This document shows, in pieces, positions 48,057 to 60,244 of a DNA stretch of 64,000 nt (the stretch's first letter is position 1; each line of letters begins with the position of its first letter). This DNA comes from Selaginella tamariscina (taxonomy: Eukaryota > Streptophyta > Lycopodiopsida > Selaginellales > Selaginellaceae), in the NCBI GenBank assembly GCA_003024785.1, contig PUQB01000254.1, forward strand, positions 1-64,000. Direction: 5' to 3'. Made by a program: the position numbers and the translations under genes. Below the pieces are notes generated by a model that worked only from the letters and a program-made list of their open reading frames with translations, searched no databases and had not been told where the DNA came from.

Positions 48057-49599
48057 TGTTATCACCCTGTGTGAGCAATGCTAAGCAAGATAACCCCAAG
48101 AGTCTAACTCAGATGCATAATTAACAAAAGATTTAAAGTCCTACCCTAAGTCCCTTAGAATGACCATCCCCCAAACCCTAGAGGATATCTTGAGTAGACT
48201 TTAGGATCCTATCCTAGTAGACCTAAACATGCTCATGCCCTAACCCCACAATGGAGATGTATCTCACATATACCTCATGACAGAGCTATGGCATTGTCAC
48301 TTACCCCTTGAGGAATCACCCTCATCCGGGAGTGCAACCCCTTTAAGGCGACAAGGGGTACCCTGAACCACTACTAACCCTAAGGGTTTGTGTAGCCAAG
48401 TCATACTCTAGACCTAAGGCTAGTACTTAGTGAGGACACGAGTGTGCACCCTAACCGGACACAAGTGTTCTATTAAGTAAACTCCCTAAGGTTAGGTTTG
48501 GATAACCCTAAGTACATGACCTTATGAGTGCCTCACGAAAGGGCTCCTGCTAACAAGCATAGATTGTTCACACCCCCTAGCCAAGTGTGCTAAAGCACAC
48601 TTAATTACAAAACCTAACCTCCTTTGAGCGGATGCCCAAGGCTTAGCACCCTAGTGCGAGCACAAGCACGCATGTTTCCTAGAGTATCCAACCCTTAGCG
48701 ACAAACTCATGACACAACCCTAAGGGCGTGCCTCGAGCATTGTATCGTGTGACGTCTATCCCAGTGTCACATCTTCATGTGACACTACCTTCCACGATGT
48801 GGGCTATCATGCCATAGCCCCTTAGATTCAAGAGTTGCACAAAGTGCCACAAATGTGACTCCTAAATGCCAACTCTAGAACTCCTTATTGAACCCTCAGG
48901 AACTAGGTAATGTGAACATGTCAAACAAGATCCCACACCCACAGTTGGACAAGAACATGGATGTGCCTTGCTTGGCCGTGAGTGCTACACCTAGTTTGAT
49001 GTGAAGGAGGAGACTGGAGACAAGCCTCTCTTGGAACATGCAGTCTGACAGGACCTTCTAGGTATGGATTCACCAACGAGCTACCCCGAAAGTGGGACAT
49101 ACCCTATTGTCTGGAAGTTGAGGCAGCAACACATAGGGTTATACCTTAACGACACAAGCTAAAGCTTGCACTAGTAAATAGTTTTATGCATGTTTTAATG
49201 TCACATTTATTTATTTATTATTTTATTCTAAAATTTATAATAGATTAAATTCCCATGTTTCCTGTTTACATAAGTGGGCTAGCACGGAATCTCATTCCCA
49301 AAGAGAATATACTTGGTGAGTTAACTTAATGATCCATTGACCCCTAAACCCTAACATGTCAAACCTAGGCGTATTTCTAAACATATCTAACATGCCGAAC
49401 TCACCGAAACTAACCATTAACCCAACCAGGACATGGAAAACAAAGGTAAGAGTTTTCTGGAAGGTAATTGCTACCTTCGCTTAGAGTTTCTCACGATATC
49501 TAAGGACAGTCGGTAAGACTACCCTTAAACACCTAAGGACACTAAGCGGGGCTGTTTCCCACTACATCTAGGGCTTGTCAACATTATCAGTAGGTAACA
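48057..49599 (+). repeat. 1.5-kb dispersed repeat, copy 2 (LTR-like)
   Basis: Ends are TGTTATCACC and GGTAACA, giving a short inverted repeat TGTTA/TAACA as in LTRs. It matches 5,260-6,628 in inverted orientation. Flanking 5-bp sequences (TCCGG and ATAAT) do not match, so it is not a clean solo LTR. Outside its right end about 50 bp, encoding KVKRSRSKNYD on the plus strand, is also shared with copy 1. The repeat interrupts the post-integrase region of the surrounding fossil. Confidence 0.65.
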
Positions 49600-49649
49600 A
49601 TAATCAACGTTGAAAGTAAAGAGGAGTCGTAGTAAAAACTATGACACAC

Positions 49650-51130
49650 TTGGTACTTTTGGTGTTGGTAGCTATGTCATACGTAGTCTTGATGAAATTG
49701 TTTGATCTCTGCTCTACTTCGTGCTCCTGGATGTGTCCCACTCTTGCCAGTCCACAGCATGATGCCCCATGTGTTATGGTTGGGATTGTGTTTCTTGGTC
49801 CATGCCTTTATCTGGGGTGTTGTTCTTGGCATGCTCCCTAGGTGTCACCGATGACGGATCCAATTCTTGATGTTAGTCCTCAATAGTCATATTTGGTACC
49901 TCCTATGGAGTTGGCATCACTCCATCCTCTTCTTGTGACTCTGCATGTGGTATGATTATTGGTGTTGTGTCCTTGCATTCCATGGGTATTGGAGCAGTTG
50001 ATGTTGGTTGTTTGGCTTGTAACACCATGTCCCTTCGTCGGATATCATCTCGTGATATCGATCTTCATTGTAATGGTCAATCATTTCCTCATCAAAGTTA
50101 TATCCAAGTTCTTGTGCTTGTGCTTTATGTTATCAGGACACTGTGATGAAAGCCCTAACCAGAAACCTATCTTTTTTGGTTCTGGTGTTCTACAGAATCT
50201 AAATGTCGTTGTAATTGCCTTAATACAGCTCTTGTGTGGTTCCCATAACACAAATGTGGGTGTTGCATTAGAAGTTTTCTATTTTCTAGGAACCTATCAT
50301 ATTGATTGGTGTACGCTTGTATATAGGTGTGAACATGTGGTACCGCATTGAAACATTCCTCAGGTTGTGGTAATTCAAATACATCCCTAATGAGTTTACT
50401 TGTGAATGCAAATTTGGCTCCATGTAATTGCAATGTTTTGAGTTATGGTACGTATGCCTTGATTGCCTGATCAACTAAGTGTTTGTCTTGCTTGTCCAAT
50501 CGCTTGTGTATGAAAATATTGAAATATCTTTCGAGCTGCGCTGCTGTATCCATTCCTGTATGTTTATGATGAGAGTAGGAGATGGTTGAGTGACCTGGTA
50601 TAGACTAGTGAGACCTCCGGTGTGGGTTCGGACTGCAATTCCTGTTGTGGGGCATGTAGATGAAGCGCTTGTTGTGTTGGTGAGATAATCCATGCTATCG
50701 GCTATCTGATGTTCTATGGAAGATGGTGATTGAGGACAGACGGCCCAATTGAATAGTGTGGGAAGGGAGAAACCTCCATAAGAAGAAAAGGAAGAAGAAT
50801 ATGGAAACCTAATTGTGCCTCTTCCACACCATTGCCCTTTTTTATCACTACTATATTTATGGCCTATTATATATTTCTAAACAGTCCATGTGCCACCTTC
50901 TAACTATGTGAACATCTCAATCTTCCTTAGGTTTTGCAACGGATATTCTATCATTGGATATTGTGATCTTGATTTTCTCTATTCGTTAGAAATCATGTCA
51001 CACTTGTGTGACTTGTTTTGTTTATATCTTGAAAAAGGTTTTGCTTACTTAGACAGGAATGTTCTTTTCTCCCTTTACATCTCTTCATTGTCAACGTGTT
51101 GTTCCCATATTATGGTTCTATTTTGATTAT
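49650..51130 (-). mobile_element. Post-integrase coding remains of the 47-54 kb element (fossil part)
   Basis: Around 50,560-50,160 on the minus strand there is a long protein-like stretch with AKFAFTSKLIRDVFELPQPE and YNQYDRFLENRKLLMQ-like helices. A Thr/Pro/Glu-rich part follows. Further on, past the inserted repeat (47,990-47,580), comes a coiled-coil-like end with EKIEELQILQEEN. The order of helical domain, disordered linker and coiled coil parallels the post-integrase region at 13.9-16.25 kb. Confidence 0.5.
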
Positions 51131-54100
51131 TTTCTTGCAGCTTTTTTTGGTTCCATGATGTGGTTCATGTCTTCATCTTTTACATTGTCTTCCAGTTTGT
51201 TTGTTGTGTACTTATGTATGTGGTTAACATTGGTTGTAACTAAGACTTGGGTAGTGTCTTTCATAAGTATGATGGTGTTGTTGGATCAGATATCGATAAA
51301 ATATATAGTCCATACCACTTGGATTTGAACTTATGTCCCATGGGTCTTAGATTTCCTTGGTAATGCTGTACCAATTTGCCCACTTGAATACGGGTCGTTG
51401 TTGTACCCTTTTGAGACGATCGTGCCATGCCTTAATTCGTGCCTGATAGCTTAGATGCTGAACACAGCTTGTTGCCTTTTTTTCATCGAGCTTTTCTAGT
51501 TGTAATACTTTTTGTTTGACTTGTTATATTTCTCCAATATCATATTCCAATGACATGCATAGTGATGGTATGATGTATTCAATGGGTGTAATTGTCTTTA
51601 ATCCGTGTCAGTTGAAAAGGGGTAAATTTTGTGGCCACCTTATATGTAGTACGATATGCCCATAATGCTGAAGTTAGTTTTTCATCTCAATTCTTCCAAT
51701 TCGTATTGACTATTTTATTTAATACGGTCTTTAATATCTTATTAGTAGATTTTGTTTGTCCATTGCCTTTTGGATAATGTGCTATAGAGACATAATGTTT
51801 CATTAAATACTTACACACAACACCTTGATAACATTATTAACAAAATGCATTTCCTAATCACTAATAAGTTCCATTGGAGCACCAAATCGTATAATGATAT
51901 TCTCATATATAAATTTTGCAACCTGTATTGCTCGACAGTGACGTAGTGCAATAGCTTTCGCCCACTTAGTAACATAATCCGTCAATACCAAAATGTATTG
52001 ATTTCTCTTGCAGCTTTTAAGATTAATTGGTCACATGAAATCCATTCCCCACTTCATAATGGTCATAATGGTGCTATGGGATTTAGTGGTTGAACTTGGT
52101 GATATGGGGCCAGTTGATGTTTGTTGCACTTCAAACACTTTCTGCAATATCTATAGCATCCTTGATTAATGTTGGCCACATAATCCTATTTTGCGCATTG
52201 TTAATGTCCCTGCTCCTGAGTGAGCTTCTTGCAATATCATATTGACTTCTTCTGCTGGTATGCATCTCCTTAATACCTCATCTCTTCCCCACTTGTACAG
52301 TATCCCAACAATTATGCAATATGGTTTTGATCGTAAAATTAGTTGCTTCTGTTGTTGTGTCGATGTGTATTTCCTTGGTACTAGACCGATTATTAGGAAT
52401 TGCTCAATATCTCATAGATATCCTTTGTCCAAATACCACCTTGGTTGCTCTCCCTCCATTTAAAAACAAAACTTGCGTCAGGTAAGTCATCATTGATGCT
52501 GACTCTTTTTCTCCATTTGTAATCCGACTAGGTAATCCGTTTGTTGATGTAGCTTTCCTGGTTTGTGAATAATTTAAAAATTGATCTTTTGCAATAATAA
52601 AACCATCATACTAACCTTCCTTCGAGTTGTCTTACTCAACAAATGTATAAGCGCCTGGTGATCCACAATGAATTTTTACCTTATTGGCTAGTAGATAACG
52701 CCAAAATTTCTTGGCAGCATACCACCATTCCAAAAGCTTGTTTCTCTGTAGTTGTATAGTTTTCCTCTTCAGGTACTAATCTCCTACTACATAATATAAC
52801 GGGTGATTCTTCTCGTCTTATTGTGTCTAGGTCAATATGCATCTGATGGCGTAATACGATGCATTCACTTGCACATAAAACTCTTGTGTCAAATTTGGGT
52901 TGGCCAAAAAGGCAGCTTTGTCAAAGCTTGTTTCAACGTTTAAAACTCACTTGCATTTTAGGTTCCATGCGAATGGTTGTCCTTTCCTTAGTAACATAGT
53001 TAGTGGCTTTGTTATTGCTACATAGTTTTTGATAAATCATCAGTGATATCCATTTTACCAAGTAGTCGTCGTACTTCGCTCACGTATGTAGGTGCTTCCT
53101 TTATCTTGATTTACCATTATGCCTTCTTTGCATATGATATGACTGAGTAGTACTCTTAATTTTACACATGTCCTTCATGTCCTCCCTTCACACAACTTAT
53201 CTTACATTCTAAGCACTATGTCCTCGTTCTTGCACGTTGTGCACAATACTATTTTGGGTTGTGCTCGTATCTCAATCTCTCTCTTATGCAGCCTCTGTGG
53301 TTGCGTTCCTTATCATATATGTATCTTGGTGGTATTAACATTTCAATTTGTTCCACCTCCTTTATAGCATCTCTCAAATCATGTGGCTTTGTCAACTATA
53401 CTTGGAGTTGCAAATTCTCTCGTAACCCATTGACATACCATTTCCTTGCAACTTGTCACTGACATCGCCCATTTCATAACGATTGTATATTCTTTAAAAC
53501 ATGTGCATGTAATCTTCCACTGCCTCTAAGTCCTTGTCGTAATTCCTGCAACTAAACTATCGAATCTCGCTTGCGATACTTCTGAACATAGTACTTTCTA
53601 ATAATGTGAGGAGTGTGTCCTACTTATCAATTGTGATAGCATTCTCATATGACCAATCACTGGCATCTCCTTAAGCATAAACATGAATATTTGAAACTTC
53701 TTGTGTTCATCCTTAATTTCATTGGTCTAAATGTCTTCTCAAACTATTGAATATGTCAATTCGTATCCTTATGCTCCAAACCAAAAAAGGTAGAAGGTAC
53801 TACTTTCCCCATAATTGTTAGTGTCCCCATCATCTCTTAGTGCCTCAATCATCAGCAAATCCCAGTAATGTCATGCAATACATATATCTCTTTTTTTGTA
53901 TCTCTCATTGTTGTCCTCCTCAGTTGACTCGTCATGCTCTGGTTGTCATTGAGCTACTTCTCATGCTTCTAACTGCTCCTTATGCCTTTAATCATCTCAT
54001 TCCTCTAATCCTCTTTGGGTCTCAATTACGGCTTGTCATTGTAAGTCTTGCTTCTTGTGTTTTGTTGTTGTTGTTGTCCTATTTCTTTGTACCATTGATG

Positions 54101-54189
54101 TTCTACAAGAATCCGTCGATAATCCTCTTCACCTACTACTAAAGCAGCAGATTCATTCTTGTGAAGCCTTTGCTAGGCATTCTTTCGTC

Positions 54190-54730
54190 TCTACATTGTT
54201 AGCTATCTCAATATATGCCCATAAAACCTCAAGTTCTACTGGAAAAAGCATGTAAATCAAACCTAAGGCATTTGAGTACCTTCCACTAAGTCAATAAAAG
54301 ACAACCATATGGCAGGAGATTACTAGCCTTAACCTTGTCAAAAACATTAGCAAATTTGCTATACTTCACTAGTAGCTAGACTAGAAACTTACTTGAGTTA
54401 GACTCAGATATTGGGATGATGATTACAATAAAAACTAATGAAAGATCCTGTTTACCTTCTTAAATAAATTTGTTCAACAAGATCATGTAAACTCGCAAGG
54501 ACTCTTGAGCTAGGTTTGGAGAGTTTGAAACTTCTACCTCCTTCAATAAACTGAAACATTGTCGATGCCAGTCGATGGTCGGATTATGCATCTCAAATGA
54601 TGATGTACCAAGAATAATTAAATACTCAAGACTATTAATCATGTTGAAGTAAATCTTACAAGAACTATCTCCTAAGGTCATTTGGATAGGCTCAGGCTCC
54701 TCAACAACAACACATGATGCCATAGGCTAG
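54190..54730 (-). mobile_element. Fragment of a third Ty3/gypsy lineage: protease end and start of RT (fossil)
   Basis: On the minus strand, LIILGTSSFEMHNPTIDWHR matches the C-terminal end of Ty3 proteases (ILG-x-W/F ... NP-x-IDW). Downstream, YSKFANVFDKVKAS and IDLVEGTQMP match the segment before RT in chromovirus-like elements. It is old and broken. No LTR was seen. Confidence 0.7.
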
Positions 54731-55019
54731 AAATTCATAATAGAGACATGAACTTGGTAAGAAGCTTCTTTAGGGAAATAGAGTGTTGATGTGCAAAGGT
54801 GTGATCATAAAATAAGCATTGGCTTTAGAGTTCTACAAAGTTGATGTTACAACCTTGCGACCCTTGGCCATGCAAAGCTTACCTTGTGTCAAAAATGACT
54901 TCCCAACTTGAGACTACAGAATGAAGCCAATTATTTGTAGGGACTCTTCATGCTTGGAATTGACCAACTAAATAGCCCTTATTTTGGTTGGACTTATTTG
55001 TTTAACTCTTTATACAACT

Positions 55020-56370
55020 TTAATGCAACATGGTGCCACCAGTGTAACATGCATGGGGCAAGCTTGTATGCCACAAGGGAGAAATGAAATCCAATCCTTG
55101 ACAGTCTTAAATGTAAGCAAAAATCCAGGCTGCTGCAATTCCTGCCACCAGTTACGTGTTTCAACAACAAATTCTTATATCAGGTTAATTGGAGGACACA
55201 CTATGCCCCCTGTGTGTGCATGTGTTTCAAGGAAACACACAGAAAATGTTCTAAGATTTTGTATTATAACCAATGTAGGATATCGCCTTTGGCATTGGAA
55301 GGCAATTACGAATTCCAGAAATCTATTTGTGCTCAAAAGCCACTTAATCAGAGAGAGGAGAGTCAAACAAGGCCTGGGTATTCTTTGGAGCTGCCGAGGG
55401 ATATCTCTATACGTTGTTCCCGAGTATGTATCTCACACACACAGACGCATAGATAGATAGATACTTATTTAATTATTATACATGTACAGGATTTTCTTGA
55501 TGGGGACCAGTACCCAAGAAGAAGACCATGGTATATTAATATGCTTGCCATGGTAAAGTCTTTATACATTCTCATGGATACTTCAACCTCCATCAGCAGT
55601 CCCGTTGAACCTTAGTCATCAAGTTCATGCTAAGATGATCTTAGTGGAACTCTTAAAAATGCTTACCAATGGCGATCAAGTGGTTATTTCAACATTAAGT
55701 GATGAACTCATTGGAGCTCCAGTATGTTTTACAAACAGTGTGTGTGTGCGTGTGTATTTAACAACTTAGTATTTATAACGTTTTTATAAAGTGTTATCAT
55801 ATTATTTCTAACGTTATATAGGAGTGCTAATATTAGTTATAACATTATATAAATATATAAGAAACAGATTCGTATGATATGTCAAAATTACACGTGAACG
55901 TGTTCAAGGAATCAAATTGTTTATTAAGAATAAATCCAAAGGATTTACTCGTTAATTTATTAAAATATATTACCTTTTTAATTCGAAGAGTGTTCTTTAC
56001 TATATAGTATGTTGATATAATTATATAACTCTCATAAAAGTGACCCTTTATGAATGATTATGAATACATATGTGCGTTGAATTCGAGAGAATAGCTAATT
56101 ACAAAATAGTATAAAAATACAATATAAAAAGATTACATATGCATATTTATTAAAAGAATTAATTAAAATTCCTGAAAATAACATTATCTTTATATATATA
56201 TATTAAAAAACTTAATTAAATCTTTTTTACTTGATTTTATCACTTATATATATTATTAACTTTTGCCTTGCTGACGTGTGAAAACCTTGTTTAAGAATTT
56301 AATCTGGATTTAAATCCATGGTCTCGATCTTGTTAACTAACATGTTTGTATTTTATAATAATTAAGAATG
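55020..56370 (+). pseudogene. VWA/Cache gene, partial copy C (exons 2-4 plus 3' flank)
   Basis: Exons 2 (to 55,183), 3 (55,279-55,423) and 4 (55,500-55,731) are about 90% identical to copy A, introns included, and show CMPQGRNEIQSL, YEFQKSICAQKP and RRRPWYINMLA. Exon 1 is replaced by unrelated DNA. Exons 5-8 are missing, yet 56,090-56,370 matches the 3' flank of copy A. It is therefore a duplicate of the copy A block with its centre lost. Exon 3 lacks about 15 bp and exon 4 has a stop after VEP. In the flank, about 56,040-56,085 is inverted relative to 32,570-32,610. Confidence 0.85.
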
Positions 56371-57219
56371 ATGTAATAAGTTACATAATGTTTTAGATTA
56401 TATCATTTTGGTAAAACTGAATTTGTTTAATTATGTACTATCAAATAAAAATAGTTTTTTATGGAAAGGAAAGTAAGATGGTACCAGCATCACATATACC
56501 ATTAAATATATCAAACCCAGGGTTAAATATTGAATGGTTGTACACACATACGTGCACACAGCACACACATTTTAAATAAACATAATTTGAAGACATACTC
56601 TAGTGTAGTTGTTGTCCGTCAAATTACAGTCATACGATCTTCACAGTTCCTATGTACAATACAATCGGATAAGAGAGTGGCTTTAATTTTGCTTAGCATG
56701 ATTTGATCTAGTCCAACGTTGAAGTCACGTCATAGTCTTATTCAATGTACAGAGAAGTGAATTCATTGAATACTACTAAATTAATAAGGTTAATATATTT
56801 GCATTTTATAAAATTTTAATATAATATCTTAATAAAATAAATTAGTCTAATGAACATATTAGTCCATTAAATTAAAATATTTGAGAGCACAAATTTTCAG
56901 ATTTTACCGGCTAATCTATCTGAAGGACATTTTAATAATTATTAAAATTATAGGGGCAATTTTATAAATATTCAAAACTCCAAAAATTCCCTGCATCATC
57001 TTGTCAAACGCATTCGTTGCCATTAAATTAAAATATATAGCTACTAATCAAACTATTTCCAATCTTTAAGATGCTTTGTGGTAATTACTTTCAATTATCC
57101 TTCATTCTTGTAATTATACGATTTTATTATGGTATATTTAAGTAGAGATCCCATTTCTTTTATATATATATATATACATACATATATATACATACGCACA
57201 CACACCTGTCTGTGTGTGT
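56371..57219. other. AT-rich DNA, no gene recognised
   Basis: AT-rich with a (TA)n/(CA)n run at 57,160-57,206. No coding region is supported. Confidence 0.6.
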
Positions 57220-57760
57220 GAGTGATTTGTAATGGAAACAAAGACTGTGTTTAGAAATCCATTTGTGCTCAAACTTAATCAAAACCTAGCTAGTTCAGGT
57301 ATAAGGGGTATTTTTTTTATCCCAGGGAGAGAGTACGTATATGCACGGCAGTAACTTTATAAGTATATACATGATATAATACATGTGTGTGTGCGTGCGT
57401 GTGTGTATAACGGGTGATTGTGAATGAAAGTGTGAATTGCCCAACTATTAAATTCATTCCTGTTTGTCAAAAAACAAGACTCAATTTTTTGTGGAAGTCA
57501 CTGCTCTCCTGCCAAACATACTCATTTCTTTGAAAGTCCAAAGTTCGCGTCTGGTATCTCCACAGGAACTGCTGTAACTTCTGCATGTAACTCACACTAT
57601 ATGTTATTATACTGTCATAAATTCATAAACATTGTTTGTTAGCGCAAGTTGCCTGTTAAAAGATCTGTAGTCAAAACATTGACGTTAAGCGGCCACATCT
57701 ATGCCAGAGTGCTTGTGGACTTAGCCAGCGGGATCGAAGGTTCATTAACTATAGAAATGA
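57220..57760 (+). pseudogene. VWA/Cache gene, fragment D (part of exon 3 and exon 8)
   Basis: About 57,250-57,340 resembles exon 3 (AAATCCATTTGTGCTCAAAC). After a short intron-like segment, 57,413-57,760 matches exon 8 and the 3' flank of copy B at 46,615-46,998 (TGCCCAACTATTAAATTCAT, CTCCTGCCAAACATACTCAT). Everything between these exons is lost. It lies just upstream of the full-length copy, so it is a remnant of a tandem neighbour. Confidence 0.75.
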
Positions 57761-57850
57761 TGACTTTTCTAACTTGACGGCTAAACAATTTGGCATTATT
57801 ATACATATTACTCATTAAGCTGCTCACTTAAGTGTCAATGGCTATATTTC

Positions 57851-58043
57851 TTGTTTATATTTCTAGATCTGCTCTTTGTTTTCCAAGTGTTACATTCACA
57901 GGGTAGTAGTGAAATTCAAGATGTTCTGGATGCAACAGACTTTCAAGTGCAAGAGATTGCTAAGCTAGCTGTTTCCAACCTTGATAATATTTGTGGTAAT
58001 CCGAATGTTCCACTCTTCTATTTATCTGGCTTTTCTGGGCTCT

Positions 58044-58096
<53 letters not shown>

Positions 58097-60244
58097 TTTT
58101 GTATATATAATAAGTCTACTGGTTTTACAGATTCTTAGTAAACTGCACCAAGTACATGCCTAAGGCATCCTTGTAGGCCGCAAGGGAGAAATGAAATCAA
58201 ATCGTTGACATGTTTAAATGTGAGTAGTAATCCAGGTTGCTCTAGCTCCTGTCACCAGTTAAGTGTTTCAACTGCAAATTCTTATATCAGGTTTGTTTAC
58301 ACACACACATATATACATCCACAACGTGTGTGTGTGTGTGTGGGTACATATATATATGAGCTTTGTGTGAAGGATACCACTTGCATTGGAGAACAATTAT
58401 GAATTTTTAAAGTCAATTTGTGCTCAAAAACCACTCAACCAGAAATTGCAAGACACCTGGAAAAGTACAAACGAGTCTTATAAAGGCTGGGCATTCTTTG
58501 GAGCTGCCGATGGATTTCTATATGTTTACCCAGGAAGAGTATGCATTTTACATACATACGTTATATATACACAGCAGTTTATATCTACCTGATAATTTGC
58601 AGGATTATCTTGAATCAGATGGGAATTGTACAGAGTACGATCCCAGAAGAAGACCATGGTTCATCAATACGCTTGCAGTGACAAAATCACTATACATTCT
58701 CATGGACACTTCAACTTCAATGAGTAACCTGTTGAAACTTTGTCCAAGAGTACATTCAGATGCCACTAAACAAATCATAATAGAACTGTTAAACACACTT
58801 ACCAATGGCGACGAAGTCGCTGTCTCGAGGATGAGTGGTGAATTAATTGGTAATCAAGTAAGTTGACAATTATTATATATGTAAAACAAGTATAGTTTAG
58901 TTAACTTTAAATGTTTATTAATGACTTCTTTATCATACATTTAATACATATAAAATGAAATTATAGGTTTCAGTTTCACTGCAAGGCATAGAGACTTCTA
59001 ATGATCAAGCTGATATCAAACTTTTAAAGGATGCTATAACAGTGTGGCAGTTGATAGTAAGCCGATTGACTTGAAAGTTGCACTCACCAAAGCTCTTCAG
59101 CACTTGAAGTCAGCTCCGAGTTAAAAGTGAGATGTGTGTGAGTGATATTTACTAGAACAATCTGAACAATGAAGCTAGGCATGGTCTAACACGTTGTAAC
59201 AGACGAACTCTTAGTTGTATGTTCATGGCCACCGTTCTAGATTCAAACGTGTGTGGGCATAGTTCCAGATAAGCTAATGTGCAGTATAATCTATAGGTAC
59301 TGCTTGTCTTCACAAGTGGATACTTTGCTAGCACTTTAAACTTGACCGACATGATCCCCATCTTCACCCAGCTCAATCAAGGAAATGTTGCAGTTTTTCT
59401 CTACAGGATTGGATATGATTCATCAAACGATGCTACATTGATTCAAATGAAAAGCAGCTTGAACATGACATTTGAAACAGTGACGGATGCATATAATCCT
59501 TTGTGGAAAGTGCGAAGTTATTTCGACTATATAGCTTGGCTTCGATTTACGAGCGTACAAAAGCGACCTTTTGGGTGCCTCTTTACAAGGACGGAGCTGG
59601 GTTGGGAAACGTTACCACTTCCACCTATCCAGGTTAGTCCCCGTTTAGAGGTTTAGGGTTTTAACATATTATATTACTTTCAGCATTTGATGAGAATAAG
59701 CGGCTGATCGGGGTTGCTGCGGTGGACATTGTTGTGAACATCCTGATTAATGAGCTGGGATTATCAGTTGTTGAAGAGGCTATTGATAAGCGAAGTGCTA
59801 CTCCAACACATCAACAAAGTTTTGTTTATCCAACACCAGTTAAGTAGTTTGATACTTATGTTTGCTTAACAACAGATGATTTAGGTGGTTGTGAACAATA
59901 CTGTGACCTGTAATTCAACCCAGGTCACTCCCATCTGTGCAAGGAAGGATTTAACAACACCCTTGTCAGAATTTATATGCTGTGGTCAAAACTGTTCTCT
60001 GTCTAGCAATACGGGACAAAAATCAAATCACGTTCTTGGTGTTTCGATTGGAGTTGGAGTTCCTCTTGCTATCGCTGCTGCTGCTGCTATGGTACTGGTG
60101 GTTATAATTTACAAAAGAAGAACACGCAAACGAGAAGCTCAATTCAATCCTCAAAATGATGTCCGGATTGACCCACTAGACGCCACTTCATCTAAAGGGA
60201 CTACACCAAGTCTTATGATTGAAAGAACACACAATTTAAAATAA
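57851..60244 (+). pseudogene. VWA/Cache single-pass membrane protein gene, copy E (most complete; apparent lesions)
   Basis: Exons: ~57,851-57,995; 58,131-58,290; 58,373-58,538; 58,603-58,857; 58,967-59,126; 59,297-59,632; 59,694-59,838; 59,885-60,244. Order of parts: hydrophobic N-terminus (FLDLLFVFQVLHSQ), helix, Cys-rich segment, VWA_N-like end YDPRRRPWF, VWA MIDAS DTSTSMSN, VWA core LLVFTSGYF, Cache-like WKVRSYFDYIAWLRF ... LIGVAAVDIVV, Cys-rich stalk, membrane helix (VPLAIAAAAAMVLVVIIY) and basic tail KRRTRKRE. The third MIDAS Asp (FTDG in animal alpha2delta) is Ser here. No in-frame ATG is found; the ATG at 57,838 is one base out of frame. Exon 2 begins with TAG TAA in frame. One-base shifts occur in exon 5 and in exon 6 (after KRPF). 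Exons 3, 4, 7 and 8 are clean. Confidence 0.82.
58043..58093. repeat. Compound microsatellite (TA)n(GA)n in intron 1 of copy E
   Basis: About eight TA units are followed by about 17 GA units. Confidence 0.95.

Larger units (their letters stand above)
47010..53900 (-). mobile_element. Ty3/gypsy element with one LTR recognised (fossil)
   Basis: Read on the minus strand: gag-like remains at about 53,870-53,290; RT end and RNase H at about 53,140-52,480 (YTTTEKQAFGMV, DDLPDASF); integrase at about 52,330-51,500, including HYVSIAHYPKGNGQ-like DNA; a post-integrase region at about 51,130-47,580; a purine tract; and the 3' LTR. Motifs and the long post-integrase region place it with the OTA-type element at 7.8-16.9 kb, though it is a different family. 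It is badly broken, with some thirty or more interruptions, and parts of pol and the 5' LTR are not found. A 1.5-kb repeat lies inside its 3' region. Confidence 0.8.

Noticed and set aside
48120-49160. CCCTAA motifs suggesting telomeric repeats
   Set aside because: Only isolated AACCCTAA words in a larger dispersed repeat; no tandem TTTAGGG-type array.
48057-49599. Simple solo LTR
   Set aside because: Flanking 5-bp sequences differ and homology with the other copy extends beyond one end.
50890-51328. Hydrophobic plus-strand frames suggesting a membrane protein
   Set aside because: They are antisense to retroelement remains, and their Phe/Ser/Leu bias is what T-rich DNA gives.
55020-55740. 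Partial copy at 55 kb as the missing front half of partial copy B at 46 kb
   Set aside because: Its introns and 3' flank match copy A at 30-33 kb, so it is an independent duplicate with a lost centre.
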